The notes under the pieces are model-generated. The model had not been told where the DNA came from, searched no databases, and saw nothing but the letters and a program-made list of their open reading frames with translations. From Novosphingobium sp. TH158 (GTDB lineage: Bacteria; Pseudomonadota; Alphaproteobacteria; Sphingomonadales; Sphingomonadaceae), in the NCBI RefSeq assembly GCF_002855555.1, contig NZ_PKRT01000001.1, forward strand, positions 1,640,001 to 1,704,000: a stretch of DNA of 64,000 nucleotides, written 5' to 3'. Of this stretch, positions 46,802 through 57,094 are shown one piece after another. Made by a program: the position numbers and the translations under genes. The number at the start of each line of letters is the position of its first letter. Position 1 is the first letter of the stretch.

Positions 46802-47902
46802 ATGAACACCCTGTCCGTTTGGAAACGCCCGGGCACCGCCCTGCTTGCCCTGGCCGTGGCGCTGAGCGCAACCTCGGCCCCGGCGCAGAAGGCAAATACC
46901 GCGTTGGTTACCGCGGAGACGCGGATCAAGAAGCTCGAGGCTGAGGTAAAGGCTTTGCAGCGCCAGGTGTTCCCTGGCGGTGACGGAAAATATTTCCCGC
47001 CCGAAATCGACAAGGCCGCAACCGGCACCACGCCTGCCGCAGGAACCCCGGCAACCACCCCGGTAACCGACCTGCTGACGCGCATGGACGCAGTGGAAGC
47101 GCAGCTTTCGCGCATTACCGCGCAGAACGAGGAAAACGGCAACCGCATCGCCCAGCTTGAAGCGAAGCTGGCGGCCCTGTCACCCGCACCGGCGACACCT
47201 GCTGCCGCTCCTTCCGGCACGGCACCCGCCCCGGTCACTCCCGCCAGCACGGCGGCGACCAGCGCGGCCACCGCAGCGGCAGCGCCTGCTGTAGTGACCC
47301 CGGCTGCAACAGGTCCGGCCACGAACACGGCCGCAGCCGCACCGGCAACCAGCTTCCCCACGCCTGCCCCGGTAACCCTGACGGGCACGCGGTCCACCGC
47401 CACGCCATCCAAGCCGGCGGCCGCCGCGCCCGCGCCTGCCGCGGCGAAGCCAGTCGCGCCGTCTGCCCAGCGCGTTGCTGCGGTCAAGGCGATCGAAAAG
47501 CCCAAGAGCGACGATGCGGGCGAGGACGACTATTCCTATGGCTATCGCTTGTGGGAAGCGAAGTTCTATCCCGAAGCGCAGCAGCAGCTGCAGCTGTTCA
47601 TTACCAAGTATCCGCGCCACATGCGGATCAGCTATGCCCGCAACCTGCTGGGCCGCGCCTTTCTTGACGAGAACAAGCCGCGCGAAGCGGCGCAGTGGTT
47701 CCTCAAGAACTACCAGGCCGACAAGAAGGGCGCTCGCGCGGCGGACAGCCTGCTTTACCTTGCCGAGTCGATGCGCCAGCTCAAGGACACGAACCGCGCC
47801 TGCATCGCGCTTGCCGAATTTGGCGACACCTTCGGCGCCGAAGCGACTGGCCGCCTGAAGAGCCAGTACGAGGCGACGAAGCGCGGTGTTAAGTGCAATT
47901 GA
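46802..47902 (+). CDS. YbgF/CpoB-like periplasmic TPR protein
   Basis: A 366-residue exported protein with a signal peptide (ending ATSAPAQ), a coiled-coil (residues 33-58), a Pro/Ala/Thr-rich linker (about 150 residues), and a C-terminal TPR domain (YGYRLWEAKFYPEAQQQLQL, then YARNLLGRAFLDENKPREAA). This is the YbgF/CpoB layout; CpoB couples peptidoglycan synthesis with Tol-mediated constriction. In many alphaproteobacteria ybgF lies in tol-pal and next to tilS; here tilS follows, but tol-pal and ftsH are not adjacent. Confidence 0.82.
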   Translation: MNTLSVWKRPGTALLALAVALSATSAPAQKANTALVTAETRIKKLEAEVKALQRQVFPGGDGKYFPPEIDKAATGTTPAAGTPATTPVTDLLTRMDAVEAQLSRITAQNEENGNRIAQLEAKLAALSPAPATPAAAPSGTAPAPVTPASTAATSAATAAAAPAVVTPAATGPATNTAAAAPATSFPTPAPVTLTGTRSTATPSKPAAAAPAPAAAKPVAPSAQRVAAVKAIEKPKSDDAGEDDYSYGYRLWEAKFYPEAQQQLQLFITKYPRHMRISYARNLLGRAFLDENKPREAAQWFLKNYQADKKGARAADSLLYLAESMRQLKDTNRACIALAEFGDTFGAEATGRLKSQYEATKRGVKCN

Positions 47903-48839
47903 CATCGCGCTGATCGAGCGCTTCCGCAAGGCGCTTACCGCCTTGTGGCCTGGTGATGGCAGGATCGGACTTGCCGTATCGGGCGGGCCCGACAGCCTGG
48001 CCATGCTCCTCCTCGCCGCAAGGGCATTTCCGGACCGGATCGAGGCAGCAACCGTCGATCATGGCCTTCGTCCCGAAAGCGCGGCAGAGGCGGCAATGGT
48101 GGCGCGGGCCTGCGAAAGCCTGGGCATTGCCCACGAGACGCTGGCTGTCGCGGTAGAGCCGGGCAACATCCAGGCAGAGGCCCGCAACGCTCGCTACGGC
48201 GCGCTCGCCGCGTGGATCGAGCGCCGCGGCCTCTCGGCACTGGCCACCGCCCACCACGCCGATGACCAGGCGGAAACGCTGCTGCTGCGGCTCAACCGGG
48301 GCAGCGGGGTTGCCGGACTGGCTGGCGTGCGCCCGCTTGGCCGGGTGCCGGGAACCGCCATCCCGCTTCTGCGCCCCTTGCTCGACTGGCGCCGTGCAGA
48401 ACTCGCGGGGGTGGTCGCGGGATCAGGGCTGCAAGCGGTGCAGGATCCGTCGAACGCCGACCCCCGGTTCGACCGGGCGCGTCTGCGGCTCGCCCTTGCA
48501 GAGGTCGATTGGCTGGACGTGCCGGCGCTTGCCAGCAGCGCCGCCAACCTTGCCGATGCCGATGTGGCCCTGGCCTGGGCCGCCGCGCGCGAATGGGAGG
48601 AATGCGTCAGCAAGGCGCCGATGGGCCTTGCCTATCGCCCCAGGGCGCCGCGGGCCATTGCCCTGCGCGTCATTTCGCAAATCGTGCGCGAACTGGATGG
48701 CGAGGAGCCGCGCGGATCGGCCGTCGCCCGCCTGTTCGACAGCCTGATCGCGCGGCAACCCGCTTCCATCGGCAAGCTGGTTGCCCGCGCGGGTTCGGAC
48801 GGCTGGACCTTCATGAAGGCCCCCGCCCGCCGCGCCTGA
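47886..48839 (+). CDS. tilS: tRNA(Ile)-lysidine synthase TilS
   Basis: A 317-residue enzyme that lysinylates C34 of tRNA(Ile2) so that it reads AUA. The PP-loop motif is LAVSGGPDSLAML; ATAHHADDQAETLLLRL is the second signature. A GTG start at 47886 overlaps the YbgF-like stop by 17 bases, so the genes are coupled. The C-terminal domain is reduced relative to E. coli TilS. Confidence 0.93.
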   Translation: MLSAIDIALIERFRKALTALWPGDGRIGLAVSGGPDSLAMLLLAARAFPDRIEAATVDHGLRPESAAEAAMVARACESLGIAHETLAVAVEPGNIQAEARNARYGALAAWIERRGLSALATAHHADDQAETLLLRLNRGSGVAGLAGVRPLGRVPGTAIPLLRPLLDWRRAELAGVVAGSGLQAVQDPSNADPRFDRARLRLALAEVDWLDVPALASSAANLADADVALAWAAAREWEECVSKAPMGLAYRPRAPRAIALRVISQIVRELDGEEPRGSAVARLFDSLIARQPASIGKLVARAGSDGWTFMKAPARRA

Positions 48840-48846
48840 GGCGGAT

Positions 48847-49473
48847 TCAGCTTTCGGTGAGCGATTGCCCGACGCCGGTCTGCTTGCCGCGGGTGATGTA
48901 GACCTTGTCCCCCACCGAGGCGAGCGCGAAAAGCTTTTGGGCGAACGGCGTCGGCACGCCCACGCAGCCGTGGCTGGCATAGCCATTTTCCACCTTCGTG
49001 CCGTGGATCGCCACGCCATCGTCGGTGATGTTCATCGTGAATGGCATCGGCGCATTGTCGTAAGTGCGCGAGAAGTGCTGCGCCTTCTTCCACTTGATCG
49101 GGAAGACGCCGAGCGGGGTGGGCTTATCCTCGGTGCCGAGCAGGACGGCGGTTGCGGCGATCTCGTAGCCATTGCGGAACACCGATAGCACGCGGGCCTC
49201 AAGGTCCACCGTGATCACGAGCGGCCCGGCAGGAACACCTGCCTCGTCCCAGTGCCATTCGCCATACTTGATCGGTCCGCTGATCGGCAGCACGCGCTTG
49301 ATGACGAAGCGTTCATCGCGCGGCGGCGGCGCGGGCTGGGGCTTTGCCCCCGCGACCTTGGCCGGTGCCGCCGGTGCCGGGGGTTCGACATGGAGCAGGG
49401 CTGCGCCTGCCAGCACAATCCCCCCGACCGACGCCACCAGCGCGGTCCAACCTTTTGCCCCAAGACCCGTCAT
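48847..49473 (-). CDS. L,D-transpeptidase (YkuD) family protein, membrane-anchored
   Basis: A 208-residue protein with an N-terminal membrane segment (WTALVASVGGIVLAGAALLHV), a proline-rich linker and a YkuD domain (VITVDLEARVLSVFRNGYEI, then VAIHGTKVENGYASHGCVGV). The catalytic cysteine is in SHGCVGV, a variant of the usual SHGCIRM. It should cross-link peptidoglycan or attach proteins to it. ATG 49503 is an alternative start. It converges with tilS. Confidence 0.85.
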   Translation of the reverse strand: MTGLGAKGWTALVASVGGIVLAGAALLHVEPPAPAAPAKVAGAKPQPAPPPRDERFVIKRVLPISGPIKYGEWHWDEAGVPAGPLVITVDLEARVLSVFRNGYEIAATAVLLGTEDKPTPLGVFPIKWKKAQHFSRTYDNAPMPFTMNITDDGVAIHGTKVENGYASHGCVGVPTPFAQKLFALASVGDKVYITRGKQTGVGQSLTES

Positions 49474-49656
49474 AACCAGTCCATGTTCAATGACCCGAGG
49501 CATGGATTGAGCAGTTCCGCGCGCCAATCCAGCCCCATTCCCGAGCCGTCCTTTTACGGGACCACTCGTGGCGATCCGGTTAACTGCCGCAGCAGGCTTG
49601 CCAGAGTGCGCCTCTGCTGGCACCGGGCAGCCCGGCGAAGATGTAAGGAATGTTGC

Positions 49657-50757
49657 GTGCAATTCAGTCTGCAGGTCGGGGCGCGCGATTTCTGGGAAGC
49701 CGCACGGGCCGACATCGCCGCTGCCCGACGCCGGGTGCTTATCCAGGCGATGACGTTCGAAGGTGATTCCGCAGGGCTTGGCGTGGCAGAGGCGATCTGC
49801 GCCTCACCGGCAAGCGAGCGCCGCGTGCTGGTGGACGATTACTCGCGGCACGTGATCAACGACCGTTTCCTGGCTCTGTCTTCCGATCCGGAACTGGCGG
49901 CAGAGGCCCGGGCGACCTGGGACATGTTCGATGCGATCTGCGCTTCGGGTGCGGCGCTGCGGATCACCAACCCGGTCGGCGGCAATCCGTTGAACTACCC
50001 GCTGCGCAACCACCGCAAGCTGCTGGTGATGGACGATGCCGTGTGGATCGGCGGCATCAACTTTTCCGAACACAATTTTGCCTGGCACGACATGATGCTG
50101 CGGATCGAGAATGCTGAGGTGGCAGACTGGTTCGCGGGCGAGTTCGACAAGGACTGGAGGGGCAAGCCCTCGCTCGCCAGCACTGAGTTCGAAGGCCTGT
50201 CGCTGCACGGGCTGGACGGGGCAAACAATGCCGAGGGCTCGCTGCCGCTGATCGACCTGTTCGAAAACGCGCGCCACTCGATCGAGGTCATCAGCGCCTA
50301 TCCGACATTCCCTTTCGTCAGCGCAATGGCCCGTGCGGCGCGGCGCGGTGTCGAGACGACGATCTACACGCCGCGTCCGAACAACAAGCCGATCATCCGC
50401 GATTACCTGACCGGCGTTGCCCGGCGCAGCGGCATTGCCCTGCGCCTTCTGCCCGAGATGACGCACGTGAAAGCCGTGCTGATCGACGGGGAGGCTGTCG
50501 TGGTCGGTTCAAGCAATTTCGATTTCGTCGCCTATCGCGCCAATTCCGAATATTTCGCCGTACTGAAACGGCCCGAAATCATAGCCGATTTCGAAACGCG
50601 GCTGTTCGCACCGGCCCGCAGCCAGTCAACCGAACCGGCCGGTGACGATCATTCACCATGGCGCAGCCTGCGCGCCCGCGTCTCGCTTGGGCTTGCCGAT
50701 ATCCTGCTGCACGGGCTTTCCCACCCGGTGCGTATCGGCGAGTGGCGCAGGCCCTGA
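49657..50757 (+). CDS. Phospholipase D-family protein (cardiolipin synthase-like)
   Basis: A 366-residue protein with two PLD motifs: RNHRKLLVMDDAVWIGGINF and THVKAVLIDGEAVVVGSSNF, each with H-x-K. The first lacks some spacing found in cardiolipin synthases, so it may be a synthase, a transphosphatidylase or a nuclease-like member. No membrane segment precedes it. A GTG at 49657 with AAGGA upstream is chosen. It is divergent from the L,D-transpeptidase. Confidence 0.85.
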   Translation: MQFSLQVGARDFWEAARADIAAARRRVLIQAMTFEGDSAGLGVAEAICASPASERRVLVDDYSRHVINDRFLALSSDPELAAEARATWDMFDAICASGAALRITNPVGGNPLNYPLRNHRKLLVMDDAVWIGGINFSEHNFAWHDMMLRIENAEVADWFAGEFDKDWRGKPSLASTEFEGLSLHGLDGANNAEGSLPLIDLFENARHSIEVISAYPTFPFVSAMARAARRGVETTIYTPRPNNKPIIRDYLTGVARRSGIALRLLPEMTHVKAVLIDGEAVVVGSSNFDFVAYRANSEYFAVLKRPEIIADFETRLFAPARSQSTEPAGDDHSPWRSLRARVSLGLADILLHGLSHPVRIGEWRRP

Positions 50758-50759
50758 TC

Positions 50760-51374
50760 CTAGCGGGGGAGAGCGGCTGCGGCGCGGGCGGCAGCTTCGA
50801 TCTTCGCGACATCGGGCGTGCCCTTGGGCACCATCCACGATCCACCGACGCACAGCACTGCGTCGAGCGCCAGCCAGCTTGCCGCGCTGTCCTGGGTGAT
50901 CCCGCCCGTGGGGCAGAACCTGGCCATGCCGAAAGGCGCGGCAATTGCCGAAAGCGCCTTGATCCCGCCCGATGCCTCGGCCGGGAAGAACTTGAACCGC
51001 GTCAGGCCAAGGTCCAGCCCCAGCATGATATCGCTGGCATTGGCCGTGCCCGGCAGGAACGGCACGCCGACATCGACAGCCGCCTTGCCCAGCGCCGGGG
51101 TAAGACCCGGCGAAACAATGAATTCCGCCCCCGCTTCCAGCGCGGCATCCAGTTCACGCGGATTGAGCACCGTGCCGGCACCGACGACAGCCCCCGGCAC
51201 CTGCTTCATTTCCCGGATCACATCGAGTGCGCAGGGGGTGCGCAGGGTCACTTCCAGCGCGGGCAGGCCACCTGCGACGAGGGCCTGGGCGATCGGCACC
51301 GCATGGGCAACCTCCTCTATCACCAGAACCGGGATGACGGGCGCAAGGCGCATGACCTCTTCGGGATTGCTCAC
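50760..51374 (-). CDS. eda: 2-dehydro-3-deoxyphosphogluconate aldolase
   Basis: A 204-residue class I aldolase, the last step of the Entner-Doudoroff route. LPALEVTLRTPCAL carries the catalytic Glu, and LTRFKFFPAEASGG the Schiff-base lysine. A GTG start at 51374 overlaps the glk stop (GTGA) and AGGAG lies upstream. It is the last gene of the zwf-edd-glk-eda operon. Confidence 0.95.
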   Translation of the reverse strand: MSNPEEVMRLAPVIPVLVIEEVAHAVPIAQALVAGGLPALEVTLRTPCALDVIREMKQVPGAVVGAGTVLNPRELDAALEAGAEFIVSPGLTPALGKAAVDVGVPFLPGTANASDIMLGLDLGLTRFKFFPAEASGGIKALSAIAAPFGMARFCPTGGITQDSAASWLALDAVLCVGGSWMVPKGTPDVAKIEAAARAAAALPR

Positions 51375-52321
51375 TCTGGATGCTCCTGGGCATAGGCCGC
51401 AGCGGCGCCGAATAGGCCCGGCTGCGGATGGGTGATCAACTTGATCGGGATCGATTCCATGCGGGCGCGGTAACGTCCCTTGTCGCAGAACCGGGAGTGG
51501 AAGGCGCTGCCGGCCAGGTGGCCGCGCATGCGGTTTGTCAGGCCGCCGGTCAGCACCACGCCAAGCGAACCGTGCGCCAGCGAAAGATCGCCAACCGCCG
51601 CACCGTAGGAAGCGAGGAAGGTGGCGAGTGCATCATCGAGCAGCTGCTCCCCGCCAGCCAGCGCGGCGGCCCAGAGATCGGCATCGCTGCGAGCCTCGTC
51701 CGGGTTGAAAGTGCGGACAATTTCGCCAAGCCCCGGCCCGGAGACCACGCGCTCGATCGAAGTGCGGCCATGGCTCGCAGAAATCCCGGCGCAGACGGCC
51801 GCCTCACGCGCATCGAGCGGGGCAAAGTGGATATGCGAACCCTCGGTCTCGAGCACGGCGACCCCTTTGGCGAGACGTTGCAGCACGGCAACGCCAAGCC
51901 CGGTTCCCGGCCCGATTACCGAGATGGCACCACGCCCGGGCAGCGGCAGATCCGGTCCGCACAGGTGGGCAAGGTGCTCCGCCGGCAGGGCATGGGCCGC
52001 GTGCGCCATCGCCCCGAAATCGTTGAGCAGCAGGAAGTGCTCCAGCCCCGCTTCCGCGGCCAGTGTTGCCGGATCGACGACCCAGTGCGAGTTGACGAAG
52101 CGCACCGGTCCGCCGGTGACCGGCCCGGCGAGCCCGAACACGGCGCGGTCCAGCCGCTCACCGGTCCTTTCTGCATATTCCGCGCAGGCCGGGCCGATGC
52201 CTGCGAACTCTGCAGCCTTGAACACCAGCGGTTCCGACAGCGAGAGTACCCGCCCGCCGCCAATCTCGGCAGGGGCGAAGCGGGCATGGGTGCCGCCGAT
52301 ATCGCCAACCAGAATGCGCAT
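51371..52321 (-). CDS. glk: Glucokinase
   Basis: A 316-residue glucokinase. MRILVGDIGGTHARFA is the phosphate-1 motif, LLNDFGAMAHAAHAL and VIGPGTGLGVAVLQ bind substrate and ATP, and VLETEGSHIHFAP contributes to the sugar site. It supplies glucose-6-phosphate to Zwf. It lies 3 bases after edd and overlaps eda, so the set is one operon. Confidence 0.94.
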   Translation of the reverse strand: MRILVGDIGGTHARFAPAEIGGGRVLSLSEPLVFKAAEFAGIGPACAEYAERTGERLDRAVFGLAGPVTGGPVRFVNSHWVVDPATLAAEAGLEHFLLLNDFGAMAHAAHALPAEHLAHLCGPDLPLPGRGAISVIGPGTGLGVAVLQRLAKGVAVLETEGSHIHFAPLDAREAAVCAGISASHGRTSIERVVSGPGLGEIVRTFNPDEARSDADLWAAALAGGEQLLDDALATFLASYGAAVGDLSLAHGSLGVVLTGGLTNRMRGHLAGSAFHSRFCDKGRYRARMESIPIKLITHPQPGLFGAAAAYAQEHPE

Positions 52322-52324
52322 CGC

Positions 52325-54139
52325 CTAGAGGCCCGCGGCCGCAAGGACCGGCGAGGCGCCGCGCTCGGCACTGTCGGCCGAAGCCCGGTAAAGCGCGAAC
52401 AGTTCGCGGCCCATGCCGGTCTCGGGCGCGGGTGGCGGGGAAGGCTGGCGCGCGGAGAGGTCGGCGCTCGTCTCCAGCACCCCGGACGCCGCGCAGAGCC
52501 GCACCAAGTCGCCATCGCGCAACAGGGCGAGCGGCCCGCCATCGAGCGCTTCAGGCGTCACGTGGATGGCGGCCGGAACCTTGCCCGAGGCACCCGACAT
52601 CCGCCCGTCGGTAACCAGCGCCACCTTGAAGCCCTTGTCCTGCAAGACGCCAAGGGGCGGCGTCAGCTTGTGCAGCTCTGGCATGCCATTGGCGCGCGGA
52701 CCCTGGAAGCGGACGACAACGATCACGTCGCGATCCAGTTCGCCTGCCTTGAACGCGGCCTGTACCGCCTCCTGGCTGTCGAACACGCGGGCGGGTGCCT
52801 CGATCGTCCAGCGGGCCGGGTCGACCGCGCTGGTCTTGAAAATGCCGCGACCAAGGCTGCCGGCAACCAGCCGCATGCCCCCGTCGCTGCGGAACGGAGC
52901 GGAGACCGGCCGCAAGATGGCATCGTCGCCGCTTTGCTCCGGCACGTCGCGCCAGGTCAGCGTTTCGCCTTCCAGCACCGGCTCGCGCGCATAGTCGGCC
53001 ATGCCACCGGCGCTGACGGTCAGGATGTCACCATGGATCAGCCCGGCACCCAGCAGTTCGCGCACGACAAAGCCGATGCCGCCCGCTGCATGGAAGTGGT
53101 TCACGTCTGCCGCGCCATTAGGATAGACTTGGGCAATCAGCGGCACGGCGGCGGACAGTTCGTCAAGGTCCTGCCAGTCGATCAGCACGCCCGCAGCGCG
53201 GGCCATCGCGGGCAGGTGAATGGCATGGTTGGTCGATCCGCCGGTTGCCAGCAGGCCGACCGCCGCGTTCACCAGGGCCTTCTCGTCCACCACCTTGGCC
53301 ATCGGGCGATAGTCCTCGCCCTTGCGGGTGATCGCGGCGAGGCGGTGGACTGCCGCCCGCGTGAGCGCCGAGCGCAGCGGCGTGCCGGGCGGCACGAAAG
53401 CCGAACAGGGCACGTGCAGCCCCATCAGCTCCATCATCATCTGGTTGGAATTCGCCGTGCCATAGAAGGTGCAGGTGCCGGGCGAATGATAGCTCGCCAT
53501 CTCGCTCTTCAGCAGTTCCTCGCGGCTTGCCTTGCCTTCGGCATAGAGCTGGCGGACCTTCTGCTTTTCCTTGTTGCCAATGCCGGTGGGCATCGGGCCG
53601 CCGGGCACGAACACCGCCGGCAGGTGGCCAAAGCGCAGCGCGCCCATGACCAGTCCGGGCACGATCTTGTCGCAGATGCCCAGCAGCGCGACGCCATCGA
53701 ACATCGCATGACTGAGCGCGATGGCCGCCCCCTGGGCAATGGCATCGCGGCTGAACAGCGAAAGCTCCATCCCGGCAAAGCCCTGGGTCACTCCGTCGCA
53801 CATCGCCGGCACGCCGCCCGCCACCTGCGCCGTCGCGCCGACTTCGCGGGCGTAAAGCTTCATCGCCTCGGGATAGCGGCCATAGGGCTGGTGCGCCGAA
53901 AGCATGTCGTTGTAGGCGGTGACGATGCCCAGGTTGGCCGCCTGGGTGAAGGCGATGGTCGGCTGGTCCTGCTCCGCCCCGGCAAAGCCATGGGCCAGGT
54001 TCGAGCAACCGAGGAACGAGCGGTTGCCGTGGGCGTCCGCCTCGCGCTCCATCTGGTCGAGATAGCGGCGGCGACTGTCCTTCGAACGTTCGATGGTGCG
54101 CTGGGTGACGCGTTCTACGGCGGGGTGCAGGCTGCTCAT
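52325..54139 (-). CDS. edd: 6-phosphogluconate dehydratase
   Basis: A 604-residue [4Fe-4S] dehydratase that converts 6-phosphogluconate to KDPG. Cluster cysteines are in [22 protein letters not shown] and [11 protein letters not shown], and [19 protein letters not shown] is the ILVD/Edd signature. Start 54139 ([11 protein letters not shown]) lies 5 bases after the zwf stop, so the two are coupled. Confidence 0.96.
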   Translation of the reverse strand: MSSLHPAVERVTQRTIERSKDSRRRYLDQMEREADAHGNRSFLGCSNLAHGFAGAEQDQPTIAFTQAANLGIVTAYNDMLSAHQPYGRYPEAMKLYAREVGATAQVAGGVPAMCDGVTQGFAGMELSLFSRDAIAQGAAIALSHAMFDGVALLGICDKIVPGLVMGALRFGHLPAVFVPGGPMPTGIGNKEKQKVRQLYAEGKASREELLKSEMASYHSPGTCTFYGTANSNQMMMELMGLHVPCSAFVPPGTPLRSALTRAAVHRLAAITRKGEDYRPMAKVVDEKALVNAAVGLLATGGSTNHAIHLPAMARAAGVLIDWQDLDELSAAVPLIAQVYPNGAADVNHFHAAGGIGFVVRELLGAGLIHGDILTVSAGGMADYAREPVLEGETLTWRDVPEQSGDDAILRPVSAPFRSDGGMRLVAGSLGRGIFKTSAVDPARWTIEAPARVFDSQEAVQAAFKAGELDRDVIVVVRFQGPRANGMPELHKLTPPLGVLQDKGFKVALVTDGRMSGASGKVPAAIHVTPEALDGGPLALLRDGDLVRLCAASGVLETSADLSARQPSPPPAPETGMGRELFALYRASADSAERGASPVLAAAGL

Positions 54140-54144
54140 GTCGG

Positions 54145-55584
54145 TCACTCGTGCCAGGTTACGCCGTCGCGCTCGGCCAGCGCGATTGCGGCCGAGGGGC
54201 CCCACGAACCGGCGCTGTAGGGCTTGGGCACGATGCCGTGCTCGGCCCAGCCGGCGCGGATGGCATCGATCCAGTCCCACTGCGCCTCCACCTCGTCGCG
54301 GCGGACGAAGAGGGTCTGGTCGCCCTCGATCAGGTCGAGCAGCAGGCGCTCATAGGCGATGCGCTTGACCGGCCCGGCGAAGGCATCGGTCATGGCGATG
54401 TCCAGCGGCACGGGGCGCAGGCGGATGCCATCGCGGTCCAGCCCCGGCACCTTGGCCATCAGTTGCAGGGTGATGTTCTCTTCGGGCTGGATGCCGATGA
54501 CCAGCTTGTTCGGCACGGTCTTCGCCGCCTTGCTGGCAAAGATCGAATGCGGCACGCGGCGGAACTGGACGACGATTTCGGTCACGCGTTCGGGCAGGCG
54601 CTTGCCGGTGCGCAGGTAGAATGGCACGCCCTTCCAGCGCCAGTTGTCGACATGGGCCTTGATGCCGACGAAGGTCTCGGTATCCGATTCCTTGCCCAGC
54701 TCATCGTCGTAGCCCGGCACCGGCTGCCCGGCGATGGCGCCGGCGCGGTACTGCCCGGTCACCGATTCATCGGCCCCGACCAGCCGCAGCGAACGCAGCA
54801 CCTTCACCTTTTCATCGCGGATCGCGGTGGAATCGTAACTGGCAGGTGGCTCCATCGCCACCAGGGCCAGAAGCTGCAGCATATGGTTCTGCACCATGTC
54901 GCGCAGCGCGCCGGAACCATCGTAATAGCCCACCCGCGATTCCAGCCCCACCGTCTCGGCCACGGTGATCTGCACGTGGTCGATGTGCGCAGCGTTCCAC
55001 AGCGGTTCGAACAGGATGTTGGCAAAGCGCAGCGCCAGCAGGTTCTGCACCGTTTCCTTGCCAAGGTAATGGTCGATGCGGAAGGTGCGGTCCTCGGGAA
55101 AGGCGCTGGCGACGGCATCGTTGATCTGGCGGCTGGAGGCGAGATCGGTGCCGAGAGGCTTTTCCAGCCCGATGCGTGTGCGCTCGCCCGCAAGGCCGCT
55201 GGCGGCAAGGCCGGCAATGGTCGGCTCGAACAGGTGCGGCGCAGTCGAAAGGAAAATTGCCAGTCCGCCCTGCACCGGCCCGACCTTTTCGGCCAGGGCC
55301 TGGAAACCGCCGGTGTCGGTGGCATCGAGCGGCTGGTAATGCAGGCGGTTGAGGAATTCCGCCATGTGCCCGCGCCGTTCGGCAGGAAGGAACTTCTCCA
55401 GCGCCTCGCGCGCGAACTGGCGGTAGCCGGCATCGTCGAGCTTCTGCCGCGCCGTGCCGACGATCCTGAGGTTCGGAGAAATCAGCCCGTCGGACCCAAG
55501 CGCGCACAAGGAAGGCAGCAGCATCCGCTGCGCGAGGTCTCCTGTCGCTCCGAACAGGAGCAGGCTGTCTGCGGTAAAGGACAT
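54145..55584 (-). CDS. zwf: Glucose-6-phosphate 1-dehydrogenase
   Basis: A 479-residue enzyme that oxidises glucose-6-phosphate. [14 protein letters not shown] is the cofactor motif, and [15 protein letters not shown] is the active-site signature. Start 55584 ([10 protein letters not shown]) fits the family; a longer reading would run across the divergent secretion promoter. It is the first gene of the zwf-edd-glk-eda operon. It faces the Slam-like gene across a 187-base region that holds the shared response-regulator-like element. Confidence 0.96.
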   Translation of the reverse strand: MSFTADSLLLFGATGDLAQRMLLPSLCALGSDGLISPNLRIVGTARQKLDDAGYRQFAREALEKFLPAERRGHMAEFLNRLHYQPLDATDTGGFQALAEKVGPVQGGLAIFLSTAPHLFEPTIAGLAASGLAGERTRIGLEKPLGTDLASSRQINDAVASAFPEDRTFRIDHYLGKETVQNLLALRFANILFEPLWNAAHIDHVQITVAETVGLESRVGYYDGSGALRDMVQNHMLQLLALVAMEPPASYDSTAIRDEKVKVLRSLRLVGADESVTGQYRAGAIAGQPVPGYDDELGKESDTETFVGIKAHVDNWRWKGVPFYLRTGKRLPERVTEIVVQFRRVPHSIFASKAAKTVPNKLVIGIQPEENITLQLMAKVPGLDRDGIRLRPVPLDIAMTDAFAGPVKRIAYERLLLDLIEGDQTLFVRRDEVEAQWDWIDAIRAGWAEHGIVPKPYSAGSWGPSAAIALAERDGVTWHE

Positions 55585-55676
55585 TCGAAACTCCCGGGGA
55601 GGGACAGCGCGGTTACCATCGCGCAGGCGATCTGGCCAGACCGATTCCGGCCAATTCCGCAGCCTCGCAACGGAAA

Positions 55677-55703
55677 TTGTCACGCTCCTAACAGGCTTTG
55701 TCA
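55677..55703 (+). promoter_or_regulatory. Shared three-half-site element upstream of the Slam-like gene
   Basis: TTGTCA (55677-55682), CCTAACA (55687-55693), TTGTCA (55698-55703), spaced about one helical turn each. The 17-base stretch CCTAACAGGCTTTGTCA recurs with one mismatch at 61211-61227 upstream of the response regulator gene. Head-to-tail half-sites at 10-11-base spacing are typical of OmpR/PhoB-type regulators. Confidence 0.6.
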
Positions 55704-55771
55704 GCGGACAGGCAAAGCGCGCCCGCGCATTCCGGCAGCGATCCAACTGGTGGAATGATGAGGCTTTGAAA

Positions 55772-57073
55772 ATGACTGCAATTTCCGCGAAGGCCTGCGC
55801 CGGTATCGCCGCCGGTCTCCTGGCCGGGGCCGCACTGCCGGCCCACGCACAAGGCACGCCGCCCACGCCTGCCCAGGCCGAAGCGCAATACCGCGCCCTC
55901 GCCGCCGATGAAGCGGCGAAAGCGGGCGACCCGGCCTTCGACTATGCCCTTGGCATTGCAGCGGCCGACAGCGGGCACTTCGGCGCGGCGATCATCGCCT
56001 TCCAGCGCGTGCTGGCCGTCCAGCCGAACCACGCACAGGCCCGCGCCGAGCTGGCTCGTGCCTATGCCATGGCCGGCGATATCGATACCGCCCGCGCCCA
56101 GTTTGCCACCGTGGTCGACGATCCCAGCCTGCCCGACCCGGTCCGCCAGCGCTTCACCGGCTTCGTCCGGCAGTTCGACAAGCAGATCAAGGGCGGCGGA
56201 TCCGACCTGTCCGGCTTTGCCGAGGCATCGGTCGGGCATGACAGCAACATCAATGCGGCAACCGACCTTGCCGCCATCACCATCCCGCTGTTCGCCGCGC
56301 TTGGCCCGGGGACTCTGGGCGCCGGGGCACGGGCCAGCTCGGACGAATACTACGAATTGAGCTCGGGCCTCTCGGGCGTGGTCGGCGTGGGGCGGCAGGA
56401 TCGCCTGTTTGCCAGCCTGCTGGGCAACTGGCGCGACAACTTCGATAGCCGCGCCTTCGACCAGGCAAGCCTGACCGGCACGGCAGGCTTTGCCCACACC
56501 TTTGCCAATCAGGATGTCGCCTCGATCTCGGGACAGGTGCAGAAGTTCTGGCTGGGCTATGCCGGATATCGCACCGCATGGGGTGCGATCGGGCAATACA
56601 CGCACCGGCTGAGCGGCGGGCGCGCCCTTTCCTTCTCCGCCCAGTGGAACCGCTTCGACTACGACAGTGATCCGCTGCGCAGTTCGGACCGCTTCACGCT
56701 GGGCGTGGGGCTGGTGACAAAGACCTTCTCCGCCAGCCTGATCGGCGGGCACGAAGATACCCGGCAGCATGCCGGGGACCACAATTCCAACACCTTCGCC
56801 GGAGCCAGCCTTGGCGCCGAGGTGCCGGTGGCCAAGGGCCTTGCCGTCGTCGGCGGCGCAGCCTTCCAGTACAGCAAATACGACGCCGCAGATCCGCTGT
56901 TCCTCGTCAAACGAGAGGACAGCCGACTGGACCTTTCCGCCGGCCTCAAGGTCGCCGTGCTGCCCAGCCTCTTCGTGGTCCCCAAGGCCACCTACACCCG
57001 CAACTGGAGCAACATCGCGCTCTACGACCACGAACGCTGGACGGCCTCTGCCGGCCTCCGCTTCGAATTCTGA
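55772..57073 (+). CDS. Slam-like outer membrane protein (type XI secretion family)
   Basis: A 433-residue protein with a signal peptide (ending ALPAHA), an N-terminal TPR-like helical domain (residues 30-140, for example FDYALGIAAADSGHFGAAII, then YAMAGDIDTARAQF) and a C-terminal beta barrel. The barrel begins GFAEASVGHDSNINAATD; the DSNIN motif is characteristic of Slam (surface lipoprotein assembly modifier, DUF560). The last strand ends in GLRFEF, a terminal phenylalanine as in outer membrane proteins. Slam proteins move surface or secreted proteins across the outer membrane. The gene starts 21 bases before the giant exported protein, its likely cargo. Confidence 0.82.
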   Translation: MTAISAKACAGIAAGLLAGAALPAHAQGTPPTPAQAEAQYRALAADEAAKAGDPAFDYALGIAAADSGHFGAAIIAFQRVLAVQPNHAQARAELARAYAMAGDIDTARAQFATVVDDPSLPDPVRQRFTGFVRQFDKQIKGGGSDLSGFAEASVGHDSNINAATDLAAITIPLFAALGPGTLGAGARASSDEYYELSSGLSGVVGVGRQDRLFASLLGNWRDNFDSRAFDQASLTGTAGFAHTFANQDVASISGQVQKFWLGYAGYRTAWGAIGQYTHRLSGGRALSFSAQWNRFDYDSDPLRSSDRFTLGVGLVTKTFSASLIGGHEDTRQHAGDHNSNTFAGASLGAEVPVAKGLAVVGGAAFQYSKYDAADPLFLVKREDSRLDLSAGLKVAVLPSLFVVPKATYTRNWSNIALYDHERWTASAGLRFEF

Positions 57074-57094
57074 TCCTTTCCGGGAGCATCCGAC

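Noticed and set aside
51428..54220. A 930-codon open frame opposite glk and edd
   Set aside because: It is antisense to two well-identified enzymes. Its translation is Arg/His/Gly-rich with no recognisable domain, as expected of a shadow frame.
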